NCBI RefSeq assembly: GCF_003340565.1
Contig: NZ_QPLK01000006.1
Location: forward strand, 1-64,000
Direction of reading: 5' to 3'
Source of the DNA: Rhodovulum sp. 12E13
GTDB lineage: Bacteria; Pseudomonadota; Alphaproteobacteria; Rhodobacterales; Rhodobacteraceae
Length of the DNA stretch: 64,000 nucleotides
Shown: in pieces, positions 46,275 to 55,213 of the stretch
Layout of the letters: each line of letters opens with the position of its first letter
Position numbering within the stretch: the stretch's first letter is position 1
Position numbers and translations under genes: made by a program
The notes under the pieces: generated by a model
Told to the model about the DNA's origin: nothing
Seen by the model: only the letters and a program-made list of their open reading frames with translations
Database searches by the model: none

Positions 46275-47360
46275 TCAGCCCCGCCCGTCGCGGCCGCCGA
46301 GGGCGATCAGCTCACCGATGTTGTCGCGGGTGATGTAGCCCAGGAACACGCCCTGCCGGTCGACCACGGCCACCGCCGGCCGATTGTGCGCGTAGAGCGC
46401 GTCGAGCGCCTCGGTCAGCGGCGCGCCGAGGCCGATGGCGGGAATCTCGGTCTCCATCTCGCCGGCCACGCTCGCGCCGCGCCGCTCTTCGTTGACCGCC
46501 TTGAAGATGGCGTCGCGCGTCAGCACCCCCACGAGGCGCCCGCCCTCGCCGAGCACCGGAAACTCGTGCTGCGTGGTGCGCAGGAGGGCCGCGGCCGCGG
46601 CGCCCATCCGGTCGTCGGGGGCGAGGGCCTCGTAGCCGGTGATCATGGCCTCGCGGGCGGCGACGTTGCGCGCCATGTCGCGCAGCTGCACGTCAGACGC
46701 CTCCGAGGCGGCGGCGACGAAGATGAAGAGCGCGATCAGCAGCAGGATGGGCGAGCCGCCGAAGAGCCCGAGAAAGCCGAAGAGGAAGGCCATCGCCTGT
46801 CCCGCCCGCGCCGCCGCGCGGGTGGCGCGCAGTCGTCCGAGCGGGATCGACAGCAGCGCCCGGAAGACCCGGCCGCCGTCCATCGGGAAGGCCGGGATGA
46901 GGTTGAACACCACCAGGAAGAGGTTGACCGCCGCGAGCCGCCCCCAGAAGCCCGCCGCCGGATCCTCGATGTTCGCCAGCGCGTCGAGGTCGGGCGCGGC
47001 GCCGAAGACGAAGACGAGCACCGCCCAGATCACCACGTTCACCGCCGGCCCGGCGAGGGCGACGATCACCTCCTGCCAGGGGTCTTCCGGCATCCGCTCG
47101 AGCCGGGCGAGGCCGCCGATGGGCAACAGCGTGATGTCGGGCGTGGCGATGCCGAATCGGCGCGCGGTCAGCGCGTGGCCGAACTCGTGCGCCACGACGC
47201 ATGCGAAGAGCGCCAGCACGAAGACCACGTTGACGACGGCGGCCTCGGGGCCGGCCGCCGCGTAGGCCGCCGCGCCGACCCAGGCGAGCAACAGAAAGAA
47301 CGTCGCGTGGATCCGCAGGTCGGAGCCGAACAGGTGGCCGATGGAGAAGGACCAGGTCAT
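46275..47360 (-). CDS. Site-2 protease family zinc metalloprotease with CBS domains
   Basis: This 361-residue intramembrane protease has the zinc motif HEFGH (58-62), second-site residues NLIPAFPMDGGR (153-164), and about six transmembrane segments. A C-terminal pair of CBS domains (about 240-355, with FPVLGEGGRLVGVLTRDAIF and DRQGVFLGYITRDN) probably senses adenine nucleotides. Such S2P-CBS proteins cleave membrane-bound regulators. It starts at ATG 47360 and lies 85 bases downstream of ssb. Confidence 0.9.
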   Translation of the reverse strand: MTWSFSIGHLFGSDLRIHATFFLLLAWVGAAAYAAAGPEAAVVNVVFVLALFACVVAHEFGHALTARRFGIATPDITLLPIGGLARLERMPEDPWQEVIVALAGPAVNVVIWAVLVFVFGAAPDLDALANIEDPAAGFWGRLAAVNLFLVVFNLIPAFPMDGGRVFRALLSIPLGRLRATRAAARAGQAMAFLFGFLGLFGGSPILLLIALFIFVAAASEASDVQLRDMARNVAAREAMITGYEALAPDDRMGAAAAALLRTTQHEFPVLGEGGRLVGVLTRDAIFKAVNEERRGASVAGEMETEIPAIGLGAPLTEALDALYAHNRPAVAVVDRQGVFLGYITRDNIGELIALGGRDGRG

Positions 47361-47445
47361 GCTCGGTCAGTTGGCCCCGCGCGGGCCCCGGGCAAGGGGT
47401 GCGAGGCTGCCTGCCGCAGCGGGCGCGGATGCCCCCTGAGACGGG

Positions 47446-47952
47446 TCAGAACGGGATCTCGTCTTCCATGTCGCCGCCCGGGGCGTTGCCGCCGCCGCCC
47501 GGGCCGCCCCTGTCGTCGTAGCCGCCGCCGTAGCCGCCCGAGCGGTCGTCGCTCCAGCCGCCGCCACCGCCGCCGTAGCCGCCGCCACCGCCCTCGCCGC
47601 CGCGACTGTCGAGCAGCGTCAGCTCGCCCTTGTAGGGGCGCAGCACCACCTCGGTGGAATAGCGATCCTGGCCCGACTGGTCCTGCCACTTGCGGGTCTC
47701 GAGCTGACCCTCGAGATAGACCTTCGAGCCCTTGCGCAGATACTGCTCGGCGATGCGGGCCAGCGGCTCGGAAAAGATGGCGACCGAGTGCCACTCGGTC
47801 CGCTCGCGGCGCTCGCCGGTGTTGCGGTCCTTCCATTGCTCGGAGGTGGCGACGCGCAGGTTGCAGACCTTGCCGCCGTTCTGGAACGTCCGCACCTCGG
47901 GATCGCGGCCGAGATTGCCGACGATGATGACCTTGTTGACCGATCCGGCCAT
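47446..47952 (-). CDS. ssb: Single-stranded DNA-binding protein
   Basis: This 168-residue SSB has an OB-fold domain (about 1-110: [52 protein letters not shown]), a Gly-rich disordered linker, and the acidic C-terminal tip MEDEIPF that recruits repair and replication proteins. It starts at ATG 47952. A 7-bp hairpin (CGTGCCG 48029-48035, CGGCACG 48041-48047) lies upstream in the divergent promoter with the lytic transglycosylase. Confidence 0.95.
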   Translation of the reverse strand: MAGSVNKVIIVGNLGRDPEVRTFQNGGKVCNLRVATSEQWKDRNTGERRERTEWHSVAIFSEPLARIAEQYLRKGSKVYLEGQLETRKWQDQSGQDRYSTEVVLRPYKGELTLLDSRGGEGGGGGYGGGGGGWSDDRSGGYGGGYDDRGGPGGGGNAPGGDMEDEIPF

Positions 47953-48116
47953 GACTGCGCCTCCTTGCCCCTTGGTGCGACTCGCCTCTCGCGCCCATCG
48001 TTAGCAGATGCGGCGCCCGAGGCCACGCCGTGCCGTGTCGCGGCACGCGATGCTCGCCAAGCGCGCCGCTTTCGGCTATCCCTCGAAGTAGGTGTGGTTG
48101 ACGAACGAGGAAGCGC

Positions 48117-48722
48117 ATGGCGGGAAGACCTGTGGCGCTCGCGCGCGCGGTAAGTGCATGTCTCCTGGCGGCCGGGGTTTCGGGGGCGCCGGGGCCCGTC
48201 CTGTCGGACACGACCGCCTCGTCGAAGTCTCGGGCGCAACTCTTCGCAAGCCAGACGCGCCTGCTCGACACCCGTGCGGCCACGCAATACGCCAACGCCG
48301 CGCGCCTCGCGCCGACCTCGATCGCGCCCGAGCCGGTCCCGCGCTTCGATGGCAGCTACCGGGGCGAGTTCCTGCCTGTGGCCCGCCGCGCCGCCCGCCA
48401 GCACGCCATCCCGGAGGATCTGTTCCTGCGTCTCGTGCAGGCCGAGAGCGCGTGGCGCCCGGCCGCCGTCTCGCACAAGGGCGCCATCGGGCTCGCGCAA
48501 CTGATGCCGGGCACGGCCGCGCTGCTGCGCGTCGACCCGCGCGACCCCCGTCAGAACCTCGAGGGCGGCGCCCGCTATCTGCGGATGATGTATGACCGCT
48601 TCGGCACGTGGCGACTCGCGCTCGCGGCCTACAATGCCGGGCCGGGAGCGGTGGAAAGGCATGGCGGCATCCCGCCCTACCGCGAGACGCGCAACTATGT
48701 TCGCGTGATCCTCGGCGAGTGA
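48117..48722 (+). CDS. Lytic transglycosylase (SLT domain)
   Basis: This 201-residue exported enzyme cleaves peptidoglycan glycan strands in the periplasm. It has a signal peptide, then an SLT domain (about 85-200) with catalytic glutamate E110 in [28 protein letters not shown] and AYNAGPGAV. The domain is C-terminal and ends without extra modules. ATG 48117 follows GAGGAAGCGC. An AGGGGGCA/TGCCCCCT hairpin follows within 10 bases of the stop and may be a terminator. Confidence 0.9.
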   Translation: MAGRPVALARAVSACLLAAGVSGAPGPVLSDTTASSKSRAQLFASQTRLLDTRAATQYANAARLAPTSIAPEPVPRFDGSYRGEFLPVARRAARQHAIPEDLFLRLVQAESAWRPAAVSHKGAIGLAQLMPGTAALLRVDPRDPRQNLEGGARYLRMMYDRFGTWRLALAAYNAGPGAVERHGGIPPYRETRNYVRVILGE

Positions 48723-49248
48723 GGGGGAAGGGGGCATTCTGCCCCCTGCGCGCGCCGCGGGCCCGAGGCCCGGTCTCTCGATCTCGTCGCCCCACCCGCG
48801 ATCTTCCCGGCCACAACGACCGCCGTGCCCTGAGAGACGAGCCCCGGCATCGTGCCGCTGCCCGTCATCCTCTTTGCCGCCGTCGTCTTGGCCGCGCGCG
48901 GCCCGTCCGTGCCGCGGCCCGATGCTCCGGCCGACCTGTCCGCCCTGCCGGATCACCGGCACGCGGGAGCCGCCGGCCGCGGTCCGGGTGAGCCGGCACG
49001 CCCGCGCGGCAGATGCGCAGCAGCGGCACCGCCCCGAGGACACGGCCGCAGGGGAAACGCCGGAGGATACCGCGCGCGCCACGCCGCGCGGCGCGCGGCG
49101 GCAAGGGGGCGGGCCGCGTCCGGGGCCGCGGCGGTCCTCCGCCGGGGAGGGACGGATCGTCACCGGCCGGTTTGCACGCGCGGGCCGGAGGCATAGGTGT
49201 CGGCGTGGGCGGCGTCGCCGCCCTGTTCCGCAACCCGAAAGGAGCGAC
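48723..49248. other. Gene-free stretch before the DUF4168 gene
   Basis: No supported gene. It begins with a hairpin AGGGGGCA-TTC-TGCCCCCT immediately after the lytic transglycosylase stop. Frames at 48852-49196 (hydrophobic start PLPVILFAAVVLAARG then Arg/Ala-rich) lack any recognisable sequence and look like GC shadow. Confidence 0.4.
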
Positions 49249-49662
49249 ATGACCTTCGGACGTATCCTCGCCACCACGACCGCCACCGCCGCGCTCGCGC
49301 TGGCGCCCCTCGCCCCTGCCGTCGCGCAGGACGGCTCCGCCACCGGTTCCGCGCCCGAAAGCGGGGTGCAGGGCGGCGCCGACATGGCCGTGCCCGACGC
49401 GCTGCTCGACAGCTTCGTGACCGCCGCGCTCAGCGTCTCGTCGGTCGCGGAAGACTATCAGGGCCGCATGCAGGCCGCCGAGACCGACGCCGCGCGGCAG
49501 GATCTCGCGACCGAGGCGCGGCAGGAGATGATCTCGGCCGTCGAAGGCACCGACGGCATCACGGTCGAGGAATACGTCACCATTGCCGAGGCGGCGCAGA
49601 CAGACGAAAGCCTGGCCTTGCGCTTGCAGGCGGAAGTTGACAGGCGGTCTGGCGCCGAGTGA
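49249..49662 (+). CDS. DUF4168 exported protein
   Basis: This 137-residue protein has a signal peptide (TATAALALAPLAPAVAQ) and a mature helical domain, LLDSFVTAALSVSSVAEDYQ and RQEMISAVEGTDGITVEEYV, consistent with DUF4168 proteins, which are small periplasmic proteins of unknown role. AAAGGAGCGAC precedes ATG 49249. There are no cysteines or membrane segments apart from the signal. Confidence 0.75.
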   Translation: MTFGRILATTTATAALALAPLAPAVAQDGSATGSAPESGVQGGADMAVPDALLDSFVTAALSVSSVAEDYQGRMQAAETDAARQDLATEARQEMISAVEGTDGITVEEYVTIAEAAQTDESLALRLQAEVDRRSGAE

Positions 49663-49730
49663 GCGCTTCCGGCACGGATCGTCGACGCGGCGCTTGATCC
49701 GCGCGGCGATCCGTCCATGTTGGTGACGTG

Positions 49731-50183
49731 ATGACGACATTCGCCGCACCTATCGCCCCGCCCTTCGCCCCTGGTTCCGTTCGCCTGCCGGTTGTCGGGG
49801 TCGCCCGCGCCGCGCGCGATGCCACCCTGGCCGCGCTCGTCGTGCTGTGCGCGACGGCGCTCGCCTGGGCAGAGATGGCCTTGCAGGACTGGATCCCGGC
49901 CGAGCTCGATTTTCCCGCCGACGCCCAGGTGGTGACCGATCGTGAGATCGGCTCGACCGTGCGGATGTTCTCGGTCGCGACCGGCGAGGAGACGGGACCG
50001 CTGCTGGAACGTTGGGAAGAGGCGCTGCGCACAAGCGGCTACGCCATCGAGCGCGAGAGCGAGGAGCTGGTCGAGGGGTCGATCGAGTTCTCCGGCCCCG
50101 GCATCGCCAATGCCAAGATCGTCGCAAACCGCGTCGCCGAAGACGGCCAGACCCTCATCGAGTTCGACGCGACGCTGGATTGA
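49731..50183 (+). CDS. Hypothetical exported or membrane-anchored protein
   Basis: This 150-residue protein has a hydrophobic stretch near residues 32-48 (TLAALVVLCATALAWAEM) that could be a signal anchor, and a soluble acidic domain (LDFPADAQVVTDREIGSTVR, IEFSGPGIANAKIVANRV) with a likely beta-rich fold. Coding is supported by codon usage and a normal-looking stop. I do not recognise the family. ATG 49731 is used; a GTG at 49728 is adjacent. It lies 68 bases after the DUF4168 gene. Confidence 0.6.
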   Translation: MTTFAAPIAPPFAPGSVRLPVVGVARAARDATLAALVVLCATALAWAEMALQDWIPAELDFPADAQVVTDREIGSTVRMFSVATGEETGPLLERWEEALRTSGYAIERESEELVEGSIEFSGPGIANAKIVANRVAEDGQTLIEFDATLD

Positions 50184-50568
50184 GCCCCGCGCCTGCGCTC
50201 CCGGCCAGCCGATCGGTCGCGGTCCCTTACATCCTCGCGATCGACCCCCTCACTTGCTCTTGGCGCCGGCCCTGAGCAGGCAGACCTCGCCTCGGAGGTC
50301 GTGCCCTTCCGGCCGGATCATTTCACCACCGCGCGCATGCCTGCTGCGCGTCTGCTCCGGGGCCGCGCGCTCGTCGTGCCGAGTCTGCCATCGGGACCCA
50401 CCTGGTGGAGGTGCCTGCCGCGTAGGGGTGGCCTGCCGCCTTGCCTTCGCCATCCCCCGCCGTGTGGTGCGCAAGTTGCGCCAGTGCCGGACAGGTCCGA
50501 AAAGAGCGTGAGTTGGCGGCGATGCTCGGGCCGCCCGCGACGTGCTCTGAAAGCACTGGCCCGGGCCG
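50184..50568. other. Gene-free stretch between convergent genes
   Basis: No supported gene or named RNA. The flanking genes converge (hypothetical plus, ABC ATPase minus), so transcription terminators are expected, but no hairpin with a T-run stands out. Confidence 0.35.
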
Positions 50569-52653
50569 TCACTCGGCCGCGATCTTGATCACCGGCTGCA
50601 TCTGGTCGAGTTCCGCCTGCGGCAGGTGACACTTGATCTGGTGCCCCTCGGAGAGCGTCACCATCGGCGGCACTTCGGTGTCGCAGAGATTGCCCGGCAC
50701 CTTCGACTTCCAGCGGCAGCGCGTCTGGAAAGGGCAGCCCGGCGGCGGGTTCATCGCCGAGGGGATCTCGCCCTCGAGCACGATATGCTCCTTGGATACG
50801 GAGGTGTCGGCGATTGGCACCGCCGAAAGCAGCGCCTCGGTGTAGGGGTGGTAGGGCGGCGTGAAGACCTGGTCGGTCGAGCCGATCTCGACCACGTGGC
50901 CCAGATACATCACCATCACCCGGTCGGAGAGGTAGCGCACGATCGACAGGTCGTGGCTGATGAACAAGAGCGTGGTCTTCTCCTTGCGCTGGATCTCCAT
51001 CAGCAGGTCGGTGACGGCGGCCTGCACGCTCACGTCGAGCGCCGAGACCGGCTCGTCGGCCACCACCACCTTGGCGCCGCCGGCGAAGGCGCGGGCGATG
51101 CCCACCCGCTGCTTCTGTCCACCCGAGAGCTGCCGGGGCATCCGGTCGGCGAACTCGCGCGGCAGCTTCACGAGGTCGAGCAGCTCCAGCATCCGCTCGC
51201 GCCGCTCGGCCACCGTGCCGCCGTAGCCGAAGATCTCCAGCGCCCGGATGATCTGCGCGCCCACGGTCATCGAGGGGTTCAGCGTGTCGAACGGGTTCTG
51301 GAACACCATCTGCACCGACGAGATGGTGCCCGTGTCGCGCGCCTCGATCGGCACGTCGCCGATCGACCTGTTCTCGAGCGTGATCGTGCCGTCGGTCGCC
51401 GTCTCCAGCCCCATCAGCACCTTGGCGAAGGTCGACTTGCCACACCCCGACTCGCCGACGATGGCCAGCGTCTCGCCCTCGCGCGCCTCGAAGCTGATCG
51501 TCTCGTTGGCCTTGACCACCTTCTTGTGGCCGCCGCCGAACAGGGCGTTGGCACTGACCTCGTAGTATTTCTTCAGCTCGTCGATCTTCAGCACCGGATC
51601 CCCGATGCGGCCTCCCTCGTGGGTGTCGGCCAGTTCCACCGGCGCGTTCCAGTCGATCTCGGAGAAGCGCACGCAGCGCGTCTCGTGACGGTCGTCGCCC
51701 TCGACCGTGTACATGGGGATCTCGCCCTTGTCGCAGCGCCCCGCCTCGAAATAGTCGCACCGGGGGCCGAAGTTGCAGCCCGGCGGGCGCTCGTGCGGCA
51801 ACGGAAAGTTACCGGGGATCGCGCGCAGGGGGCGGGCGTTCTTGTCGGCGCCGGGCAGCGGGATCGAGCGGAAGAGCGCCTGCGTGTAGGGGTGGCGCAT
51901 CTTGTCGAACACGTCCTCGATAGAGCCCGTCTCGACCGCCTCGCCCGAATACATCACGCAGATCCGGTCGCAGGTCTCGAGCACGAGCCCGAGATTGTGC
52001 GAGATGAACAGCATCGAGGTGCCGTATTTCTCGCCCAGCGCCTTCACGAGATCGACGACGGCCGCCTCCACCGTCACGTCGAGGGCGGTGGTGGGCTCGT
52101 CGAGGATCAGCAGCGACGGCTTCGACATCAGCGCCATGGCGATGACGATGCGCTGCTGCTGCCCGCCCGACAGCTGGTGGGGGAAGGACTTGAGAATGCG
52201 CTCGGGGTCGGGCAGGCGCACGTCGCTCACCACCTCCAGCGCACGCTGCCAGGCCTCCTTCTCGCCGAGCCCCTCGTGGATCATCGGCACTTCCATGAGC
52301 TGCTTGCCGATCTTCATGGCGGGGTTCAGCGAGGCCATGGGTTCCTGGTAGATCATGGCGATCTCGCGACCGCGGATCCTGCGCAGCTGGTCGTCGTTCA
52401 TCTCGTTCAGGTCGCGCCCCTTGAACCTGATCGAGCCGCCCACGATTCTCCCGTTCACGCCGAGGTCCTGCATCACGCCGAGCGCCACGGTGGACTTGCC
52501 GCAGCCCGACTCGCCCACGAGTCCCATCGCCTCGCCCGGCTGCACCACGGTCGAGAAGTCCATCACCGCGGGGATCTCGCGCAGGCGCGTGAAGAACGAG
52601 ATCGAGAGGTTCTCGATCTCGAGGATGGGACCGTCGTAATCGGGGGTGGCCAT
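50569..52653 (-). CDS. Fused dual-ATPase subunit of a peptide-type ABC transporter
   Basis: This 694-residue cytoplasmic protein contains two complete DppD/OppD-like ATPase domains in one chain. Domain 1 has Walker A GESGCGKST (47-55), LSGGQ (161-165) and Walker B LLILDEP (181-187); domain 2 has Walker A at 400-408, LSGGQKQR and VVVADEP. Each half carries the C-terminal oligopeptide-binding motif with cysteines (PPGCNFGPRC and PPGCPFQTRC) that may hold an iron-sulfur cluster. It is the last gene of a five-component operon that continues at 52861. ATG 52653 has GAGGAG in front. Fused forms exist in Rhodobacteraceae. Confidence 0.93.
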   Translation of the reverse strand: MATPDYDGPILEIENLSISFFTRLREIPAVMDFSTVVQPGEAMGLVGESGCGKSTVALGVMQDLGVNGRIVGGSIRFKGRDLNEMNDDQLRRIRGREIAMIYQEPMASLNPAMKIGKQLMEVPMIHEGLGEKEAWQRALEVVSDVRLPDPERILKSFPHQLSGGQQQRIVIAMALMSKPSLLILDEPTTALDVTVEAAVVDLVKALGEKYGTSMLFISHNLGLVLETCDRICVMYSGEAVETGSIEDVFDKMRHPYTQALFRSIPLPGADKNARPLRAIPGNFPLPHERPPGCNFGPRCDYFEAGRCDKGEIPMYTVEGDDRHETRCVRFSEIDWNAPVELADTHEGGRIGDPVLKIDELKKYYEVSANALFGGGHKKVVKANETISFEAREGETLAIVGESGCGKSTFAKVLMGLETATDGTITLENRSIGDVPIEARDTGTISSVQMVFQNPFDTLNPSMTVGAQIIRALEIFGYGGTVAERRERMLELLDLVKLPREFADRMPRQLSGGQKQRVGIARAFAGGAKVVVADEPVSALDVSVQAAVTDLLMEIQRKEKTTLLFISHDLSIVRYLSDRVMVMYLGHVVEIGSTDQVFTPPYHPYTEALLSAVPIADTSVSKEHIVLEGEIPSAMNPPPGCPFQTRCRWKSKVPGNLCDTEVPPMVTLSEGHQIKCHLPQAELDQMQPVIKIAAE

Positions 52654-52716
52654 GGCGTGCTCCTCGGCGGGCGGTGGCTCTTGGTGCAAGGGGCGGACCG
52701 GGGGTTTTGCATCCCC

Positions 52717-52803
52717 GGACCCCCGCAGGATATTTTCAGCAAGAAGAAGGGGCTGGCGCTCGCGCTCCAGTCTTCTTCTTGCTCGAAATATCCCGGGGGG
52801 TCC
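52717..52803. repeat. 22-nt TTCTT/AAATA repeats, group A, inverted pair
   Basis: Arms 52717-52749 and 52772-52803 are inverted copies, with 22-nt cores at 52728-52749 (minus) and 52772-52793 (plus, CTTCTTCTTGC then TCGAAATATCC) and flanks GGACCCCCG/CGGGGGGTCC. They are separated by 22 bases and sit between the ATPase and permease genes of one operon. Confidence 0.8.
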
Positions 52804-52821
52804 GGGGGGCTGGCCCCCCGG
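52802..52821 (+). terminator. Perfect 8-bp GC hairpin next to the group A repeat
   Basis: CCGGGGGG-CTGG-CCCCCCGG follows the group A repeat directly. The same hairpin core accompanies group A copies at 29553-29569 and 40159-40174. It is inside an operon, so full termination would lower ATPase expression; there is no T-run. It may instead modulate or stabilise mRNA. Confidence 0.4.
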
Positions 52822-52860
52822 TCCTGTCGGTCGTGGTCGGGCGGGGCGGCCTGTGCATGG

Positions 52861-54045
52861 TCAGTCCCTCAGGCTCTCTTCGCGCAGGCCGTCGGCCAGC
52901 AGATTGAGCCCCAGCACCAGCGTCATCAGGGCCACGGCGGGCACGATGGCGGGGTGGGGGTAGATCGACAGCAGCCGCCGGCCGTCGTTGATCGTCGTGC
53001 CCCAGTCGGGGGACTCGGGCGGCAGGCCGAGGCCGAAGAAGCCCAGCGTGCCGAGCAGGATCGTGGTGTAGCCGATGCGCAGGCAGAAATCGACGATCAG
53101 CGGCCCGCGCGCGTTGGGCAGGATCTCCCACAGCATGGTGTACCACGGGCCCTCGCCGCGGGTCTGGGCGGCGGCGACATAGTCGCGCGTCTTCACGTCG
53201 AGGGCGATGCCGCGCACGATCCGGAACACGGTGGGCGAGTTCACGAACACCACCGCGACGAAGACGATCAGGATGCCGCCGGGAATGTCGAAGAGGTCGA
53301 GCGCGTCGGGCCAGAAGTCGATCGGCGTGCGGTCCTGGCTGATGAGCGACAGGTAGAGCAGGCCGCCGATCCCCGCGATCCCGGCGAGGTACACCTTCTG
53401 CTTGGCAGGCTGGGTGTAGAAGCGCGAGTTGAACAGCACGCCGAGGAAGATGAGCGGGAACAGGAACAGCACCATCGCCATGAACGAGGGCAGCCCCGTC
53501 TGCACGATCTCGGGGGTCACCAGCAGGTAGAAGAGCAGGATGACGGGGAAGGCGAGGATCAGGTTGGCGAGGAACGACAGCACCGTGTCGAGCCGCCCGC
53601 CGTAATAGGCCGCCGGCAGGCCCAGCGTGATGCCGACCATGAACGCGAACAGGGTGGCGAGCGGCGCGATCTGCATCACCACGGTGGAGCCCGCCACCAT
53701 GCGGCTGAACACGTCGCGCGCGAGGTTGTCGCCGCCGAGCAGGTAGTAGGCGCCGCCTTCGGTGCCCTCCGGCACCGGGCTGCCGGGGACGGCGTTCTTC
53801 AGCCCCGAGACCTGCGCGAGCGGGTCGTGGGTGACGATGCCGTCGGCGAAGATCGCGGTGAAGACCCAGAACAGCACCAGAGCGAATCCGATCATGCCAA
53901 TCGTGGAATCGAACAGCTTGCCGTAGAGGCCAAGCCGCCGCTTGAAGGCGATCGACGCCGCGAAGACCGCGACCATCCCGATCCAGACAGGCGTGAACTG
54001 GACGAACACCTGGGCGGCGATGGCGCCCCAGCCGAGCGGTTCCAT
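52861..54045 (-). CDS. Peptide-type ABC transporter permease (DppC-like)
   Basis: This 394-residue inner-membrane permease has an N-terminal helix pair and the binding-protein-dependent transport domain (NARDVFSRMVAG-like, PLATLFAFMVGITLGLPAAY). The EAA loop is AAAQTRGEGPWYTMLWEILPN near residue 290. It is longer than standard DppC (about 300) because of inserted segments around PAKQKVYLAGIAGIGGLLYL. It pairs with the DppB-like subunit upstream (start 12 bases beyond that gene's stop). Confidence 0.9.
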   Translation of the reverse strand: MEPLGWGAIAAQVFVQFTPVWIGMVAVFAASIAFKRRLGLYGKLFDSTIGMIGFALVLFWVFTAIFADGIVTHDPLAQVSGLKNAVPGSPVPEGTEGGAYYLLGGDNLARDVFSRMVAGSTVVMQIAPLATLFAFMVGITLGLPAAYYGGRLDTVLSFLANLILAFPVILLFYLLVTPEIVQTGLPSFMAMVLFLFPLIFLGVLFNSRFYTQPAKQKVYLAGIAGIGGLLYLSLISQDRTPIDFWPDALDLFDIPGGILIVFVAVVFVNSPTVFRIVRGIALDVKTRDYVAAAQTRGEGPWYTMLWEILPNARGPLIVDFCLRIGYTTILLGTLGFFGLGLPPESPDWGTTINDGRRLLSIYPHPAIVPAVALMTLVLGLNLLADGLREESLRD

Positions 54046-54057
54046 GTCAGTCGCTCC

Positions 54058-55116
54058 TCACGAGATCCGGATGCGGGGGTTGAGGTAGACGTAGCCGATA
54101 TCCGAGATCAGCTGCGTCACCAGCACGACGATGACCGAGACGACCGAGACCGCGAGCAGCAGCTCGATGTCGTTGTTGCCGGCCGCCTGCACCAGGGTCC
54201 AGCCGAAGCCCTTGTAGTTGAACAGCGTCTCGACGATCACGACGCCGTTCAGCAGCCAGGGGAACTGCAGCATGATCACCGTGAAGGGAGCGATCAGCGC
54301 GTTCCTCAGCGCGTGCTTCATCACGATGTTGCGGAAGCTCACGCCCTTCAGCCGCGCGGTGCGGATGTACTGCGCGGTCATCACCTCGGTCATCGAGGCC
54401 CGCGTCATCCGCGCGATGTAGCCCATGCCGTAGAGGGCGATGGTGACGACCGGCAGCGTGAAGTTCTGGAACGTCACGTTCTCCATCGCGCTCGTCGCGG
54501 TGCCGTTGAACCATCGCAGGCCCACGGCCGACGAGGCGAAGACGGCGATCAGGATGACGCCCGAGACGTATTCGGGCGTGGCGGTGGAGATGATCGAGAC
54601 GGTCGAGAGCGAACGGTCGGTGCGCGACCCCTCGCGCATGCCCGCCAGCACCCCGATCAGCAGCGCCATCGGCACCATCACCACCATCACCCAGAACATC
54701 AGGATGCCGGTCAGGCCGAGGCGGGTCGAGATGATCTCGCCCACAGGGGCGCGGAACACGGTCGACCATCCCCAGTTGCCCTGCAGGACCCCGCAGAAGG
54801 CCGGCGGCGCCTCGCCCTCGGCCAGCGGCGGCATCCCCTCCGCCGTGCAGCGGCCCACCGGCTCGCCCTGCGACGTCTCGCCCACCCATCCCGGCAGAAC
54901 CCCGAGCCACTCGCCGTAACGCACGAACACGGGTCGGTCGTAGCCGCGGTTGGCGAGCCAGATCTCCACCTGCTCGTCGGTCATCCGCATGTTGCCTTGC
55001 GTCTTCGCCAGCTTCTCGAGGTTGGGCTGGAGGTTCGTCAGGAAGAAGACGACGAAGGTCAGGCAGAGAATGGTCAGGAGCATCACGCCGAGACGGCGCA
55101 GGATGAACAGGGCCAT
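54058..55116 (-). CDS. Peptide-type ABC transporter permease (DppB-like)
   Basis: This 352-residue inner-membrane permease starts with the DppB N-terminus FILRRLGVMLLTILCLTFVV and has the EAA loop YIRTARLKGVSFRNIVMKHAL and NALIAPFTVIML. A periplasmic insertion (about 60-115) with two cysteines (GRCTAEG and FCGVLQG) is not in standard DppB. ATG 55116 is preferred over a GTG at 55122 because AGGAG ends five bases before it. It is next to the substrate-binding protein gene upstream. Confidence 0.9.
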   Translation of the reverse strand: MALFILRRLGVMLLTILCLTFVVFFLTNLQPNLEKLAKTQGNMRMTDEQVEIWLANRGYDRPVFVRYGEWLGVLPGWVGETSQGEPVGRCTAEGMPPLAEGEAPPAFCGVLQGNWGWSTVFRAPVGEIISTRLGLTGILMFWVMVVMVPMALLIGVLAGMREGSRTDRSLSTVSIISTATPEYVSGVILIAVFASSAVGLRWFNGTATSAMENVTFQNFTLPVVTIALYGMGYIARMTRASMTEVMTAQYIRTARLKGVSFRNIVMKHALRNALIAPFTVIMLQFPWLLNGVVIVETLFNYKGFGWTLVQAAGNNDIELLLAVSVVSVIVVLVTQLISDIGYVYLNPRIRIS

Positions 55117-55213
55117 GGGCACTCCTGTCGGTAGGGCGGCCGCGTGGGGCGCGGCCCCCGGTCAGGGGGGCGAACGGGCGGCCGGGGCGTGGTGCCCCGG
55201 CCGCCCGGCCGCG

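Noticed and set aside
48852-49196. Possible small gene with a hydrophobic start
   Set aside because: After 20 residues it is Arg/Ala/Gly-rich with no ribosome binding site or recognisable sequence.
50569-52653. Two adjacent ATPase genes (DppD and DppF)
   Set aside because: The frame is continuous through both domains with no stop or internal ribosome binding site, so it is one fused protein.
50626-55134. Open frame of 1502 codons on the plus strand opposite the ABC transporter
   Set aside because: It is antisense to well-supported transporter genes; its protein is His/Arg/Asp-rich with no domain and arises from the high-GC codon bias.
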